This document shows positions 26,842-35,601 of a stretch of 64,000 bases of DNA, piece by piece. A program made the translations under genes and the position numbers. Source of the DNA: Cohaesibacter sp. (GTDB lineage Bacteria; Pseudomonadota; Alphaproteobacteria; Rhizobiales; Cohaesibacteraceae); contig JAOAQZ010000020.1 in assembly GCA_025210795.1 (NCBI GenBank), forward strand, positions 186,001 to 250,000, given 5' to 3'. The notes under the pieces were generated by a model. It was given only the letters and a program-made list of their open reading frames with translations. It was not told the DNA's origin and did no database searches. Position 1 is the stretch's first letter; the number at the start of each line of letters is the position of its first letter.

Positions 26842-27942
26842 ATGACAGCAGAGCACCTATTTGAGGGAGCAGGTATCCTCAATGATGCAGATATAGCAAA
26901 GCTGGTGGATCTTGATGTCATCAAGCCGGGGTGCCCTTTGGACGAGGATCAGATCCAGCCTGCCAGTCTTGACTTGCGTTTGGGCCAAACCGCTTACCGC
27001 GTGCGGGCAAGTTTCCTGCCCGGTCCGCGCCGCAGCGTGAAAGAAAAGCTTGATCACCTGCAATTGCACCAGATTGATCTCAGCGAAGGGGCAGTGCTGG
27101 AGACCGGCTGCGTCTATATCGTGCCGCTGATGGAAAGCCTTGCTTTGCCCCAAGGCATTGCAGCGGCTGCCAATCCCAAAAGCTCAACCGGCAGGCTTGA
27201 TATCTTCACGCGGGTCATTGCTGACAATAGCCAGCAATTTGATAAAATCCCTCAAGGCTATCAAGGCCCGCTTTATCTCGAAGTCAGCCCTCGCACCTTC
27301 CCCATTTTGGCACGGGCGGGTTCACGCCTCAGCCAGATCCGTTTCCGTCAGGGGCGCGTGGGACTGAGCGATGACGAGCATCGCGCACTGCATGACGAGC
27401 AGACCCTTGTTGCCAGTCAGGAGCCTTTCATCTCGGACGGGATCGCTGTCTCTATTGATCTGGCGGGGGATGGAATTATCGGCTACCGCGCCAAACGCCA
27501 CAGCGCGGTGATCGATGTCGACAAGCGTGACGCGCAGGATATGCTTGATTTCTGGGAACCAATAGACGGGCGGGGCCGCGGGGAACTGGTGCTGGATCCG
27601 GATGAATTTTACATTCTGGTCTCGCGCGAAGCGGTACATGTACCCCCGCTTTATGCCGCCGAGATGGTGCCCTTTGATCCGCTGGTCGGGGAATTCCGCG
27701 TCCATTATGCAGGCTTTTTTGACCCCGGTTTTGGCCATTCGGCAGCGGGTGGCACGGGCAGTCGCGCGGTGCTGGAAGTGCGCAGCCACGAGGTGCCTTT
27801 CATTGTCGAGCATGGCCAGATCATTGGTCGCCTTGCCTATGAAACCATGCGCGCCCGCCCGACCCAATTATATGGCATGGGCATTGGCTCCAATTATCAG
27901 GCCCAAGGGCTTAAACTCTCCAAACATTTCAAGGCAGTCTAG
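26842..27942 (+). CDS. dcd: 2'-deoxycytidine 5'-triphosphate deaminase, two-domain form
   Basis: 366 residues, about twice a single-domain dCTP deaminase. The first half has IQPASLDLRLG and the active-site motif NPKSSTGRLDIFTRVIAD, with YLEVSPRTFPI; the second half repeats the fold with FRVHYAGFFDPGFGHSA and the SHEVPFIVEHGQIIGRLAYE segment. This fused architecture is common in alphaproteobacteria. It converts dCTP to dUTP for thymidylate synthesis. The start ATG 26842 fits the family; a CAGG lies just upstream. It is divergent from metZ and 32 nt ahead of the YigZ gene. Confidence 0.93.
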   Translation: MTAEHLFEGAGILNDADIAKLVDLDVIKPGCPLDEDQIQPASLDLRLGQTAYRVRASFLPGPRRSVKEKLDHLQLHQIDLSEGAVLETGCVYIVPLMESLALPQGIAAAANPKSSTGRLDIFTRVIADNSQQFDKIPQGYQGPLYLEVSPRTFPILARAGSRLSQIRFRQGRVGLSDDEHRALHDEQTLVASQEPFISDGIAVSIDLAGDGIIGYRAKRHSAVIDVDKRDAQDMLDFWEPIDGRGRGELVLDPDEFYILVSREAVHVPPLYAAEMVPFDPLVGEFRVHYAGFFDPGFGHSAAGGTGSRAVLEVRSHEVPFIVEHGQIIGRLAYETMRARPTQLYGMGIGSNYQAQGLKLSKHFKAV

Positions 27943-27974
27943 TCCCAGCACCTGAAACCAGATGAAGGCATTCC

Positions 27975-28568
27975 GTGTCCCAAACTCCAAAATTCTGGAC
28001 CATTGATCAAGAATTCGAAGCCGAACTTGAAGAGAAGAAATCAAGGTTTCTGGCTTTTGTCATGCCCTATGATGCATTTGAGACCCGGCTTGAAGACTTG
28101 CGCGCCGAGCACCGCAAAGCCAATCATCACGTCACCGCCTTTCGCTGGATCCATGACGATGACCGCGTTGAAGAAGGGGCCAAGGATGATGGGGAACCGG
28201 CGGGCACCTCTGGCATGCCTATGCTCAAGGTGCTGATCGGGCGCGAGCTGATCAATATCGGCGTCATCGTGGTGCGTTATTTTGGCGGCACCAAACTGGG
28301 GGCAGGGGGACTTGCGCGGGCCTATTCCGGGGCGGCCAGTCGTGCCCTTGATGCAGCAAAGCTGGTCCCCTTTCAGCGCATCCTGACACGCTCTGTCTCC
28401 TGCCGGTTTGATAAAATATCAGAGCTTGAGCGCCAGATTTCCCTCCAGCCTTTAAGCGTGAAAGAGCGGATCTTTAACGAAACCGGCGTTGAAATTGTCG
28501 TTGAAGGAGCAACAGAGGAGCTGGAGACGCTTAGCGCCTTTGTCGCCGACATGGACCACCGACCTTAA
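27975..28568 (+). CDS. YigZ/IMPACT-family protein
   Basis: 197 residues. N-terminal UPF0029 domain: EEKKSRFLAFVMPYDAFE, then RKANHHVTAFRWI, DDGEPAGTSGMPMLKVL and VVRYFGGTKLGAGGLARAYS, all hallmarks of the YigZ/IMPACT family. The C-terminal half is the ferredoxin-like DUF1949 domain. It may be a proteolysis or translation-related factor; the bacterial role is not clearly known. It starts at a GTG 32 nt after dcd, so likely in the same operon. Confidence 0.92.
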   Translation: MSQTPKFWTIDQEFEAELEEKKSRFLAFVMPYDAFETRLEDLRAEHRKANHHVTAFRWIHDDDRVEEGAKDDGEPAGTSGMPMLKVLIGRELINIGVIVVRYFGGTKLGAGGLARAYSGAASRALDAAKLVPFQRILTRSVSCRFDKISELERQISLQPLSVKERIFNETGVEIVVEGATEELETLSAFVADMDHRP

Positions 28569-28689
28569 GACGTGTCCATTGCGTGCCGGTGATTGCTTTT
28601 ACTTGGTTTCTTTTGGATAAAATGCGACCAGAACGCGCATCTGCTGACTTTTCATAAATGATTATCACTTGTCTTATAGGCTCAACGGC

Positions 28690-28731
28690 AAAGATGCTTG
28701 TTCCGGCATTAAAGATGCTTGTTCCGGCATT
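28690..28731 (+). repeat. exact tandem duplication of 21 bp in an intergenic region
   Basis: A 21-nt unit beginning AAAGATGCTTG and ending CCGGCATT occurs twice back to back (28690-28710 and 28711-28731) just upstream of a GNAT gene. Two identical copies imply a recent slippage event or a doubled operator. Confidence 0.85.
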
Positions 28732-28761
28732 ATAGCTTAAGGATTTTGGGGATATCCGTTC

Positions 28762-29871
28762 GTGAAGTTTGAATTAAGTGCAGAGTTTGATTTTGCCTCA
28801 TCCGACTATGGTGCGCTCTATCAGGTTGCTCAAGCAACGGCATTTCAACATCCCAAATGGCAGCTTGCGATGCAGGCGCATATCGCACGACTGGAAGGCA
28901 TCTCCCTTCAATGTCTTGCCATTCGTGACGAGACCAATAACAAGCTTCTTGGCCTCTTTCCTCTCATTCGTCGCCCCTTGATGGGCACCTATATTCTGGA
29001 ATTTGCCAATCTGGGGCTGGTCGATTATGCCGCCCCCATCTTGCATCCAGATTTATGGAGCAAGGTTAAAACCCCTGCTGATCTCTATCGCCAGATGGAA
29101 GATGTTTTGGCCCCCTATGATCTGCTGCGCATCAAGCATTTGCGGGCCGATGACCTTGCCATTGCAAAATTCTTCCCTCAGGCCCAATTGCGAAAGGCAG
29201 CCTTCAGCGCCCATTCCACGGATCTTTTTGGCAGTTTTGCAGACTGGCAGGCGGCGAAAATGTCCCGTACCACGCGCCGTAGCAACAATCGCAAACGAAA
29301 GGCATTGGGCAAACAAGGGGTCTTTGCCCTGAAGGTGCTAAAAGACCCGGATGATATCGAGCGGGCTTTTCTCAAGCTACAGACCTTCCGCCAGCATCGC
29401 TTTCATAATCGGTTGGAGAAGGATTATTGCCAAGACCCGGCAGCCTTTGAGTTCTATCTCAAATTGGCGAAGGACGGGGCGAGAGATGGCTATACGATCA
29501 CCTATCAATTCACCCTGGATGACGAGATTGTCGGGGTGCATTTTGGCCTTGCCAGCAAGGGACGGTTCTATTATCTGCTGCCAGGAATTGATTATGAGCG
29601 GCTTGAGCGCTTCTCGCCGGGGCTTTTGATGGTGGAAGATATGATCGCCGATTGCCTCGCCAAGGGATTTGAGCATTTTGACTTCACAATTGGCGATGAA
29701 GCGCATAAACGCAAATTTGGCACCAGCGCTACGCCCATTTACACCCTGTGGCATGGCCATTCCCTGCTTGGCAGTATGGGGGTTACCTTTGCTCAGGTCC
29801 TCAAAAAAGGCGGCATGGGCCATCAGGTCAATCGCTGGCTGACACCAGAGCCAAAACGTGCTCTAGCCTAA
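28762..29871 (+). CDS. GNAT/CelD-type (BioF2-like) acetyltransferase, first of two
   Basis: 369 residues. It contains the BioF2-like (CelD/FemX-related) acyltransferase domain: a basic stretch MSRTTRRSNNRKRKALGKQG at about 170-190, then FHNRLEKDYCQDPAAFEFYL, TITYQFTLDDEIVGVHFGLA and FSPGLLMVEDMIADCLAKGF, EHFDFTIGDEAHKRKFGT. The CelD/FemX family transfers acyl or aminoacyl groups in polysaccharide or envelope formation. A paralogue follows after a 290-nt gap. The 21-bp tandem repeat lies just upstream. Substrate unknown. Confidence 0.82.
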   Translation: MKFELSAEFDFASSDYGALYQVAQATAFQHPKWQLAMQAHIARLEGISLQCLAIRDETNNKLLGLFPLIRRPLMGTYILEFANLGLVDYAAPILHPDLWSKVKTPADLYRQMEDVLAPYDLLRIKHLRADDLAIAKFFPQAQLRKAAFSAHSTDLFGSFADWQAAKMSRTTRRSNNRKRKALGKQGVFALKVLKDPDDIERAFLKLQTFRQHRFHNRLEKDYCQDPAAFEFYLKLAKDGARDGYTITYQFTLDDEIVGVHFGLASKGRFYYLLPGIDYERLERFSPGLLMVEDMIADCLAKGFEHFDFTIGDEAHKRKFGTSATPIYTLWHGHSLLGSMGVTFAQVLKKGGMGHQVNRWLTPEPKRALA

Positions 29872-30162
29872 AGCCCTTCTTGTCTTCCTCTATTACGCTA
29901 TCATGCAACAGCGACTGCCCGGCTGGCTGCCAGATTTTGGCAGAGGAACGAGCTTATGTGTAGAAAACAGTCTTGCTATCTTAAAGATAGATGAATGCAA
30001 ATCGTAAGACTTGAGTAAGCTTTTATAGAAATTATCAAATTTTATCAATGTGTTAACTTTATATTCGGGGAGATCTTCTCTACACTGAGGCATAATGGCG
30101 CGTCGGAAGGGTTCGTGGGTAGCCAGACCTGACTGCCCGATAAACATGTGAGATTGGCAATT

Positions 30163-31425
30163 ATGTTTGACTATCAAATCAGCGATCACTTCGATTATCT
30201 GGCACCAGATTTCACGGATCTGTTTGAACGCTCCAACGCCTCTGCCTTTCAGCATCCACAATGGTTGACGAAACTGCAATCCTATATGGCCAAGCATAGT
30301 AAGGCAGAAGGCATAACCCTGACTATTCGTGAGCAGGCAACCGGTCGCTTGGTTCTCGTCCTGCCAATGCTACGGCGCCGAAAGGGTGTTTTGCGCATAC
30401 TCGAATTTGCCAATCTGGGGTTTGTTGATTATGCCTCCTCTATTTATGACCCCACGCGCCTTCATTTTCTTTTGCAGCAAAAAGATCTGCCCAAGCGGAT
30501 CGCAGCTTTGCTGCCTGCCTATGATCTGCTCTGGATCAAACATATCCAGACCCCCGATCTGATCCTGAGCCATCTGTTTGGCAAAGCCGAACGCCTCGAG
30601 GCAGGCTTTTCCAGCCATCGCACGTGCTTTAATGGCTCATTTGAGGATTGGCAGCAAAAAAACATGAGCAAGAAGCGCCGGGGCAACCTGCGCCGGGCGA
30701 GAAAAGCTTTGGGCGAGCAGGGATCTGTTTCGACCCGCCTTCTGGAGTGCGAAGAAGAGATCGAGACAGCCTTTAAGGCCCTGCAGGCCTTTCGCCATCA
30801 ACGTTTTTCCAATCAGGCGCAAAATGAATGGATTCAGGATCCCGAGGTCTGTGCGGTCTATATTGAACTCGCAAAATCGGGTCTGAAAGACGGAACAGCC
30901 CGCACCTATCAGTTGATGGTGGGAGAGGATATCGCAGCAGTGGGCTTCGGGCTTTGTCACCGCAATGACTTTGTCTATCTGCTCCCCGGAGCCGATTACG
31001 AAAATTACGCCCGCTTTTCACCCGGCTTGGTTTTGCTCGAAGATATGATCAAATCCTTGATCAATGACGGCTTTTGCGGCTTTGACTTCTCCATCGGGGA
31101 TGAGGCTTACAAAACCAAATTTGGCACCAGAGCCAATGCCATTCATACCCTTGCAAAGGCCGAGACATGGCTCGGCCAATGTGCTATGGCTGCCGCGCGA
31201 CTGATGAAAAATCGCACAGACAATATGAGCAAGCGCGAGCTATTGGCCCTTGCTTTGCCGCCCAAGAAAAAAGCATGGCTTGATAAGCCCGCAATGTTGC
31301 AAAATGATGCTCTGGCCTGTGTGGCCGACCAGTTGCGCCCTGCAGCTGACAACCGGCTTCTTACCCGCCCGCAATACCTTGAAGTTGCCACTCCTTTATC
31401 CCCTCAAGAGGGTAAAGTAGCATAA
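30163..31425 (+). CDS. GNAT/CelD-type (BioF2-like) acetyltransferase, second of two
   Basis: 420 residues, clear paralogue of the preceding gene: both share the AFQHPxW motif, RILEFANLGFVDYA, the basic MSKKRRGNLRRARKALGEQG segment, the RFSPGLVLLEDMI helix and FDFSIGDEAYKTKFGT. It has a C-terminal extension of about 45 residues absent from the first copy. ATG 30163 (MFDYQISDHF) is preferred; a GTG 15 nt upstream is possible. The last 65 nt overlap the end of a minus-strand DUF2585 gene on the opposite strand. Role as for the first copy, probably envelope polysaccharide modification (inference from family). Confidence 0.8.
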   Translation: MFDYQISDHFDYLAPDFTDLFERSNASAFQHPQWLTKLQSYMAKHSKAEGITLTIREQATGRLVLVLPMLRRRKGVLRILEFANLGFVDYASSIYDPTRLHFLLQQKDLPKRIAALLPAYDLLWIKHIQTPDLILSHLFGKAERLEAGFSSHRTCFNGSFEDWQQKNMSKKRRGNLRRARKALGEQGSVSTRLLECEEEIETAFKALQAFRHQRFSNQAQNEWIQDPEVCAVYIELAKSGLKDGTARTYQLMVGEDIAAVGFGLCHRNDFVYLLPGADYENYARFSPGLVLLEDMIKSLINDGFCGFDFSIGDEAYKTKFGTRANAIHTLAKAETWLGQCAMAAARLMKNRTDNMSKRELLALALPPKKKAWLDKPAMLQNDALACVADQLRPAADNRLLTRPQYLEVATPLSPQEGKVA

Positions 31426-31957
31426 TGACATTCAGGGTCAGGTTATCCCGGATCATATAGCCGACAAAAAGCTCGGCAATGACAATAAGGGCAATAGTCA
31501 CCCAAACCGGCAAGCGCGCCGCCAGCCAGAAGCCAAGCAGCATCCAGATAATATCAAAGACGGAATTGATCACACTGTCGCCAAAATAGTCGAGCGCGAT
31601 GGTGGCTTCGCGGTAGCGATTGATGATCCAGTTGGAGTTTTCGGCAATTTCCCATGCCGCCTCGATAAAAATCGACCCGACCATGCGCAAGCCCGTGGAC
31701 CAGCCACCTGCGGGATTAAAACGCCGCCCCAGCCACCAGAATAGCGCATAAAACAGCATGCCATGAATGATATGGGATGGGGTATACCAGTCCGAAATAT
31801 GCTGACTGTTATCCGAGCTATTGACGTCCCATGTCCATAATTGGATGGTGCCGCATTTGCAAATCGGCTCACGCCCCATAGCCAGCAAAATGATGGCAGT
31901 CAGCACAATCATGGCAAGGCCAAGCACAGCATAATGGGTAAAGCGAAGGCGCGGCAT
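31361..31957 (-). CDS. DUF2585 (UPF0314) integral membrane protein
   Basis: 198 residues with five to six helices. The family motifs are strong: CKCGTIQLWTWDVNSSDNSQ, DWYTPSHIIHGMLFY, EAAWEIAENSNWIINRYREA, YFGDSVINSVFDI and MIRDNLTLNVIMLLYP. Function unknown. The start ATG 31957 has GGAAAG upstream. Its stop lies inside the convergent acetyltransferase gene, a 65-nt tail-to-tail overlap. Neighbours give no functional clue. Confidence 0.92.
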   Translation of the reverse strand: MPRLRFTHYAVLGLAMIVLTAIILLAMGREPICKCGTIQLWTWDVNSSDNSQHISDWYTPSHIIHGMLFYALFWWLGRRFNPAGGWSTGLRMVGSIFIEAAWEIAENSNWIINRYREATIALDYFGDSVINSVFDIIWMLLGFWLAARLPVWVTIALIVIAELFVGYMIRDNLTLNVIMLLYPLEGIKEWQLQGIAGG

Positions 31958-31995
31958 GGGGGCTTTCCTTGTTGTTTAAAGCTGCGTTTGGTTGA

Positions 31996-32694
31996 CTAGC
32001 CTGATGCTAGCAGCTGATCGGGAAACAGCGTGATGGCATCTCCATCCGACCAGACGGGCCATTTCTTGAAAATAGCTGCAAACAGATCCGAGCTCTCATG
32101 GTGAACAAGCCAGTTGCGGACCATGGAGGGGGCTGCCTGATCAAACCAGACCCGGTCGGTATTGGCAAATTGCCGCACAAAAGGAAACAGCGCAATATCG
32201 GCAAGGGAAGGCAGAACGCCAAAAAGATGGGGCGTGTGTTTGAGACGATCAGCGAGGGGAGCAAGCGCCAATAGAGCCATGCTGCGCTCGATCAATTCAT
32301 CACACTCTTCATAGCGTGTGGCATATTTATAGCGATCAAGATGGCGCTTGAAATCCCCGTCCATATGGGCAATCAGTGCAAGGCTTTCCTTAAGGCTTCC
32401 CTCTTGGGGCATAAGCCAGCCTTGCGGGTCTCGCTGCTCCAGCGCCCACAGCATGATGTCAAGGCTTTCATCAATCACTCTTGGAGCAGCTTCTTCCTCT
32501 TTTTCCTGCGGGACCAACAAAACCGGCACGGTCCCTTTGGGGGAATGCTCAAGCATATGCGCCGGTTTGGCGCGCAAGACAATCTCGCGCAGGATCACCT
32601 GCATTCCCGAGGCATAAATCCCCATGCGGCCCCGCATGGCATAGGGGCATCGGCGAAAGGAATAAAGAATAGGAAGCATGCTTTGCTGTGTCAT
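31996..32694 (-). CDS. glutathione S-transferase family protein
   Basis: 232 residues. N-terminal thioredoxin-like domain with the CxxA-like SFRRCPYAMRGRMGIYASGM start and the cis-Pro region SPKGTVPVLLV, followed by the glutathione gamma-Glu contact VIDESLDIMLWALEQ; the C-terminal helical domain ends with FLPFVRQFAN-like and WLVHHESSDLFAAIF segments. The Cys near residue 15 in the CPYA context suggests an omega/glutaredoxin-like catalytic Cys. ATG 32694 has AGGAG five bases upstream. Substrate unknown. Confidence 0.85.
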   Translation of the reverse strand: MTQQSMLPILYSFRRCPYAMRGRMGIYASGMQVILREIVLRAKPAHMLEHSPKGTVPVLLVPQEKEEEAAPRVIDESLDIMLWALEQRDPQGWLMPQEGSLKESLALIAHMDGDFKRHLDRYKYATRYEECDELIERSMALLALAPLADRLKHTPHLFGVLPSLADIALFPFVRQFANTDRVWFDQAAPSMVRNWLVHHESSDLFAAIFKKWPVWSDGDAITLFPDQLLASG

Positions 32695-32731
32695 CAACAC
32701 TCCTGCCTGACAGTTTGGGCGTTTTTCCTGC

Positions 32732-33532
32732 CTAGCTCTTTTGTGTGGCGATCATGTGTTTAAGCTCGGCAATTTCAGCGCGCAGGGCTTTTACTTCAGC
32801 GGTTACGCTCTCGGTTTCTTCATGCAAGGCCGCCCGCTCGGCCTCTGCCACCGCTTCGTGTTCGGACTGCATGGCCGAGACGATGATACCGATAAACAGA
32901 TTGAGTACGGTAAAGGAGGTGAGCAAGATGAAAGGCACAAAAAATACCCACGCATAAGGAGCATAATCCATCACCGGGCGGACAATCCCCATGGACCAGC
33001 TCTCCAGTGTCATCACCTGGAACAGCGTATAGGCAGATTCGCCAAGTGTGCCGAACCATTGCGGAAAGGCCTCGCCATAAAGCTTGGTGGCCATCACCGC
33101 AAAGACATAATAAAGAAGCCCCAACAGCAAAACGATAGAGCCAAGGCCCGGCAAGGCCTCAAGCAAGGCACCCACCACGCGGCGCAAGGTGGGCACAAAG
33201 CTAATGAGGCGCAAAACGCGCAATACGCGCAGCGAGCGCAGCACAGACAAGGCCCCGGAGCTTGGAAGCAGGGCAATGCTGACCACAACAAAGTCAAAGA
33301 TGGACCATGGATCTTTGAAAAAGGACAGTCGGTGGATCATCAACCGAAGAGAAATCTCGACAATGAAGATGAGCAGGATCATCTTGTCGATAATCTGAAA
33401 CAGTCCCCCAAAATTTTCCTGTGCGCTGGGCCAGGTTTCAAGACCCAATGTAATGGCATTGACGGCAATCAGAGCGGTGATCGCCAGCTCAAACTGGCGG
33501 GAGGACAAAATGGGTTCAAGACGGGCTAGCAT
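32732..33532 (-). CDS. voltage-gated sodium channel (BacNav, NavMs-like)
   Basis: About 266 residues, six transmembrane segments. The S4 voltage sensor is SVLRSLRVLRVLRLISFVPT with arginines every third position. The pore filter is TLESWSM, in the family context YTLFQVMTLESWSMGIVRPV, which matches NavMs of Magnetococcus closely by memory; S6 is TSFTVLNLFIGIIVSAMQ. A C-terminal coiled coil (about 230-262, EVKALRAEIAELKHMI) would hold the tetramer together. The start ATG 33532 fits NavMs; the frame extends 47 codons upstream but is unlike the family. It is likely a Na+ channel tied to motility or membrane potential in a marine bacterium. Confidence 0.93.
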   Translation of the reverse strand: MLARLEPILSSRQFELAITALIAVNAITLGLETWPSAQENFGGLFQIIDKMILLIFIVEISLRLMIHRLSFFKDPWSIFDFVVVSIALLPSSGALSVLRSLRVLRVLRLISFVPTLRRVVGALLEALPGLGSIVLLLGLLYYVFAVMATKLYGEAFPQWFGTLGESAYTLFQVMTLESWSMGIVRPVMDYAPYAWVFFVPFILLTSFTVLNLFIGIIVSAMQSEHEAVAEAERAALHEETESVTAEVKALRAEIAELKHMIATQKS

Positions 33533-33775
33533 GGCATCTATATCGGTTTTGACGTGTATTATGGGCTGCAAAAAGCAGAAGTGATCGGCAGGCCTCTCTT
33601 TTGTCTGGAAAGCATGGCAAATGCAAGGCATCTCTCTGTCTTGATTGAAGGATCCTTGCGCAAGGCGAAACAATTGGGGAGTCTCATTGTCAATTGCTTG
33701 CTCCGCGCTGCAAATATGCTAAAAGAGCCAGACGTAAAGCCAAAGGCTGGTGCAACATGTATCCAAAAGCCTGAT

Positions 33776-33849
33776 GCGGGTGTAGCTCAATGGTAGAGCA
33801 GAAGCTTCCCAAGCTTAAGACGAGGGTTCGATTCCCTTCACCCGCTCCA
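33776..33849 (+). tRNA. tRNA-Gly(CCC)
   Basis: Cloverleaf read by eye: acceptor GCGGGTG with CACCCGC, D-arm GCTC/GAGC, anticodon loop TTCCCAA giving CCC, T-arm GAGGG/CCCTT with loop TTCGATT, discriminator T and encoded CCA. Position 27 (G) faces A43, the only irregular pair. Anticodon at 33808-33810. Sequence agrees with the Hyphomicrobiales tRNA-Gly(CCC) type. Confidence 0.95.
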
Positions 33850-33868
33850 ACTTACCTCTGTTTGATCG

Positions 33869-35599
33869 CTAAATTTCAATGCGTGCAATGCTTGCAAGCA
33901 CGGGCTCGGGATTGATCAGAAAACAGTGATGGTCGCAGTCAGGATCAATTGTCACAAATGCTCGATCTTTAAGGCTTGTTGCAAAGGTTTGCAGATCGCC
34001 AATTGAGACGATCCTGTCCTTTTGCCCGTGAAAGAAATGAACAGGAAGCAGGGATTGCTGCACTCGCCAGACCCAATCACGGGCCATATGATAGCTGTCA
34101 ATCTCAAGCGCTCGATGGCCTTGTGCAGTGGCGTGATAATAGCCTTGGGAAATTGCATTGGCCAACTCGCCAGATGCCTCCGCATGCGGGTGATCTATTG
34201 AAGATCCAAGCCATATATTCAAAGAGCTGCTTTGCCCTCCATAATCAATCTGCCGAATGATGGAACGCAGAATGAAAGGCAGGAATTGCGGTGTATGGAG
34301 CGCCGTATAGGCCAGAATTCTCTGATATGCCCCCATTGCGGTAATTTGATCTGAGGAGCTGATCGGCAAACAGGTCGAAATTGCGGCCAGGGCCACCGCT
34401 CGCTCTTGCAATCTTGCTGCAACGGCAAACGCATAGAGCACCCCGCTCTGATGGCCAAGAAGTATGGTTTTCTCAACGCCAAGATGGACCAGCAGAGCTT
34501 CCATGTCAGCTGCAAAGCGGTCCGGAGCCGTCTCTATAGGGCCGTCATCGCCCTGCGCACTGCCAAAGCACGGGCGTTCGGGTACGATCAGTTTGAGATT
34601 CAGATCCTCGGCAAGGTGACGTATTTTGCTCGATAGCAGGGGGCTTTCCAGCATGCCATGAATATAGAGAACAGGCTTGCCGCCTCTGGGGCCAAATTGA
34701 TGAAAGCGAACGGAGCGCGTGTCATTGATTTGAAAAGAGGCCGGTATGGAAAACCCGCTTTCACTTGTCGGGATATTTTGGGGATCCATGACCTGATTGA
34801 GTGAGAGCACGAGACGTAACAACTCTGCTTGGGATCCCACATCTGTTTTCTTGAGAACCGACTTGATCTGGGTTCTGACGGTATTGATAGAGCGGCCACG
34901 ACGCAGGGCAATCTGTTCACTCGAAAATCCTTCATGCAAAAGGGCGATGAGTTCAATCTCGGCATCGGTCAGGCTGAAAGTCTCACTCAGCAATTGGTGG
35001 GTTGCTTGTCGCCAATTGTCTGCGATCTGCTTCACCAGAAGTCGGGTTTCTCCATCGATATCTTTGGTCAATTCTGCAAGCATAAAAAGCGGCTCATTAC
35101 GCAAATTGGAATGAATACGCACCACGGCTTTATCTTCCTGATTGGGCTCGGAAAGATCGAGGTTGGCGATGAATTGATCCAATATCGGTTTGGATTTCTC
35201 CCAAAGTTTTAACTGATCAATCTGTATTGATGGATCGAAGGAAAAATGCCTTTTTGCTGCCCCGTTATACCAGACAATATGCCTGTCCTTATCGAGCAAA
35301 AAGGCGGCGCGCTCTCTGGATTGATGATGGGACGGCAAGGGAGCAAAGGGGCCATCCCGCCCCTGCTGTTCAAGCAACTGAAGACCGGTTTCAAAATGCC
35401 GGGCCAGACTGGTAAGATTGAGCGGATCGTCAAGAGTAGCAGCTTTGTCCGTCCGGCTCAGATTCTTTATCATGCCCTCCAGATAGCTTGCCCAACTGTC
35501 CATGAATTCGTCATGGCCGTTCAGTGCGAGAGTGATTTTGTAGATCCGCTCAATCAGTTCAGTTTGGCTAAGCGCTGTTTCTTCGTCCGAGTTTAACAT
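33869..35599 (-). CDS. LuxR-type HTH/alpha-beta hydrolase fusion regulator (second copy)
   Basis: 576 residues. N-terminal third (about 60-200) is PAS-like (FLLDKDRHIVWYNGAAKRHF). The LuxR/GerE helix-turn-helix follows at about 206-265 (SLTDAEIELIALLHEGFSSE, then SINTVRTQIKSVLKK). An alpha/beta hydrolase fills the C-terminal half: oxyanion-type segment LYIHGMLES, nucleophile elbow GHQSG with Ser385, acid in GQKDRIV, and His in DCDHHCFLINP. All three catalytic residues are present. Its start (ATG 35599, GGGG seven bases before) overlaps the paralogue's stop. The fusion suggests DNA-binding output driven by recognition or turnover of a small ester or lactone (inference). Confidence 0.82.
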   Translation of the reverse strand: MLNSDEETALSQTELIERIYKITLALNGHDEFMDSWASYLEGMIKNLSRTDKAATLDDPLNLTSLARHFETGLQLLEQQGRDGPFAPLPSHHQSRERAAFLLDKDRHIVWYNGAAKRHFSFDPSIQIDQLKLWEKSKPILDQFIANLDLSEPNQEDKAVVRIHSNLRNEPLFMLAELTKDIDGETRLLVKQIADNWRQATHQLLSETFSLTDAEIELIALLHEGFSSEQIALRRGRSINTVRTQIKSVLKKTDVGSQAELLRLVLSLNQVMDPQNIPTSESGFSIPASFQINDTRSVRFHQFGPRGGKPVLYIHGMLESPLLSSKIRHLAEDLNLKLIVPERPCFGSAQGDDGPIETAPDRFAADMEALLVHLGVEKTILLGHQSGVLYAFAVAARLQERAVALAAISTCLPISSSDQITAMGAYQRILAYTALHTPQFLPFILRSIIRQIDYGGQSSSLNIWLGSSIDHPHAEASGELANAISQGYYHATAQGHRALEIDSYHMARDWVWRVQQSLLPVHFFHGQKDRIVSIGDLQTFATSLKDRAFVTIDPDCDHHCFLINPEPVLASIARIEI

Positions 35600-35601
35600 G
35601 C

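Noticed and set aside
33776..33849. Suspicion that the G27-A43 mismatch marks a tRNA pseudogene
   Set aside because: All other stems, the loops, the discriminator and the encoded CCA are normal, so it should be functional.
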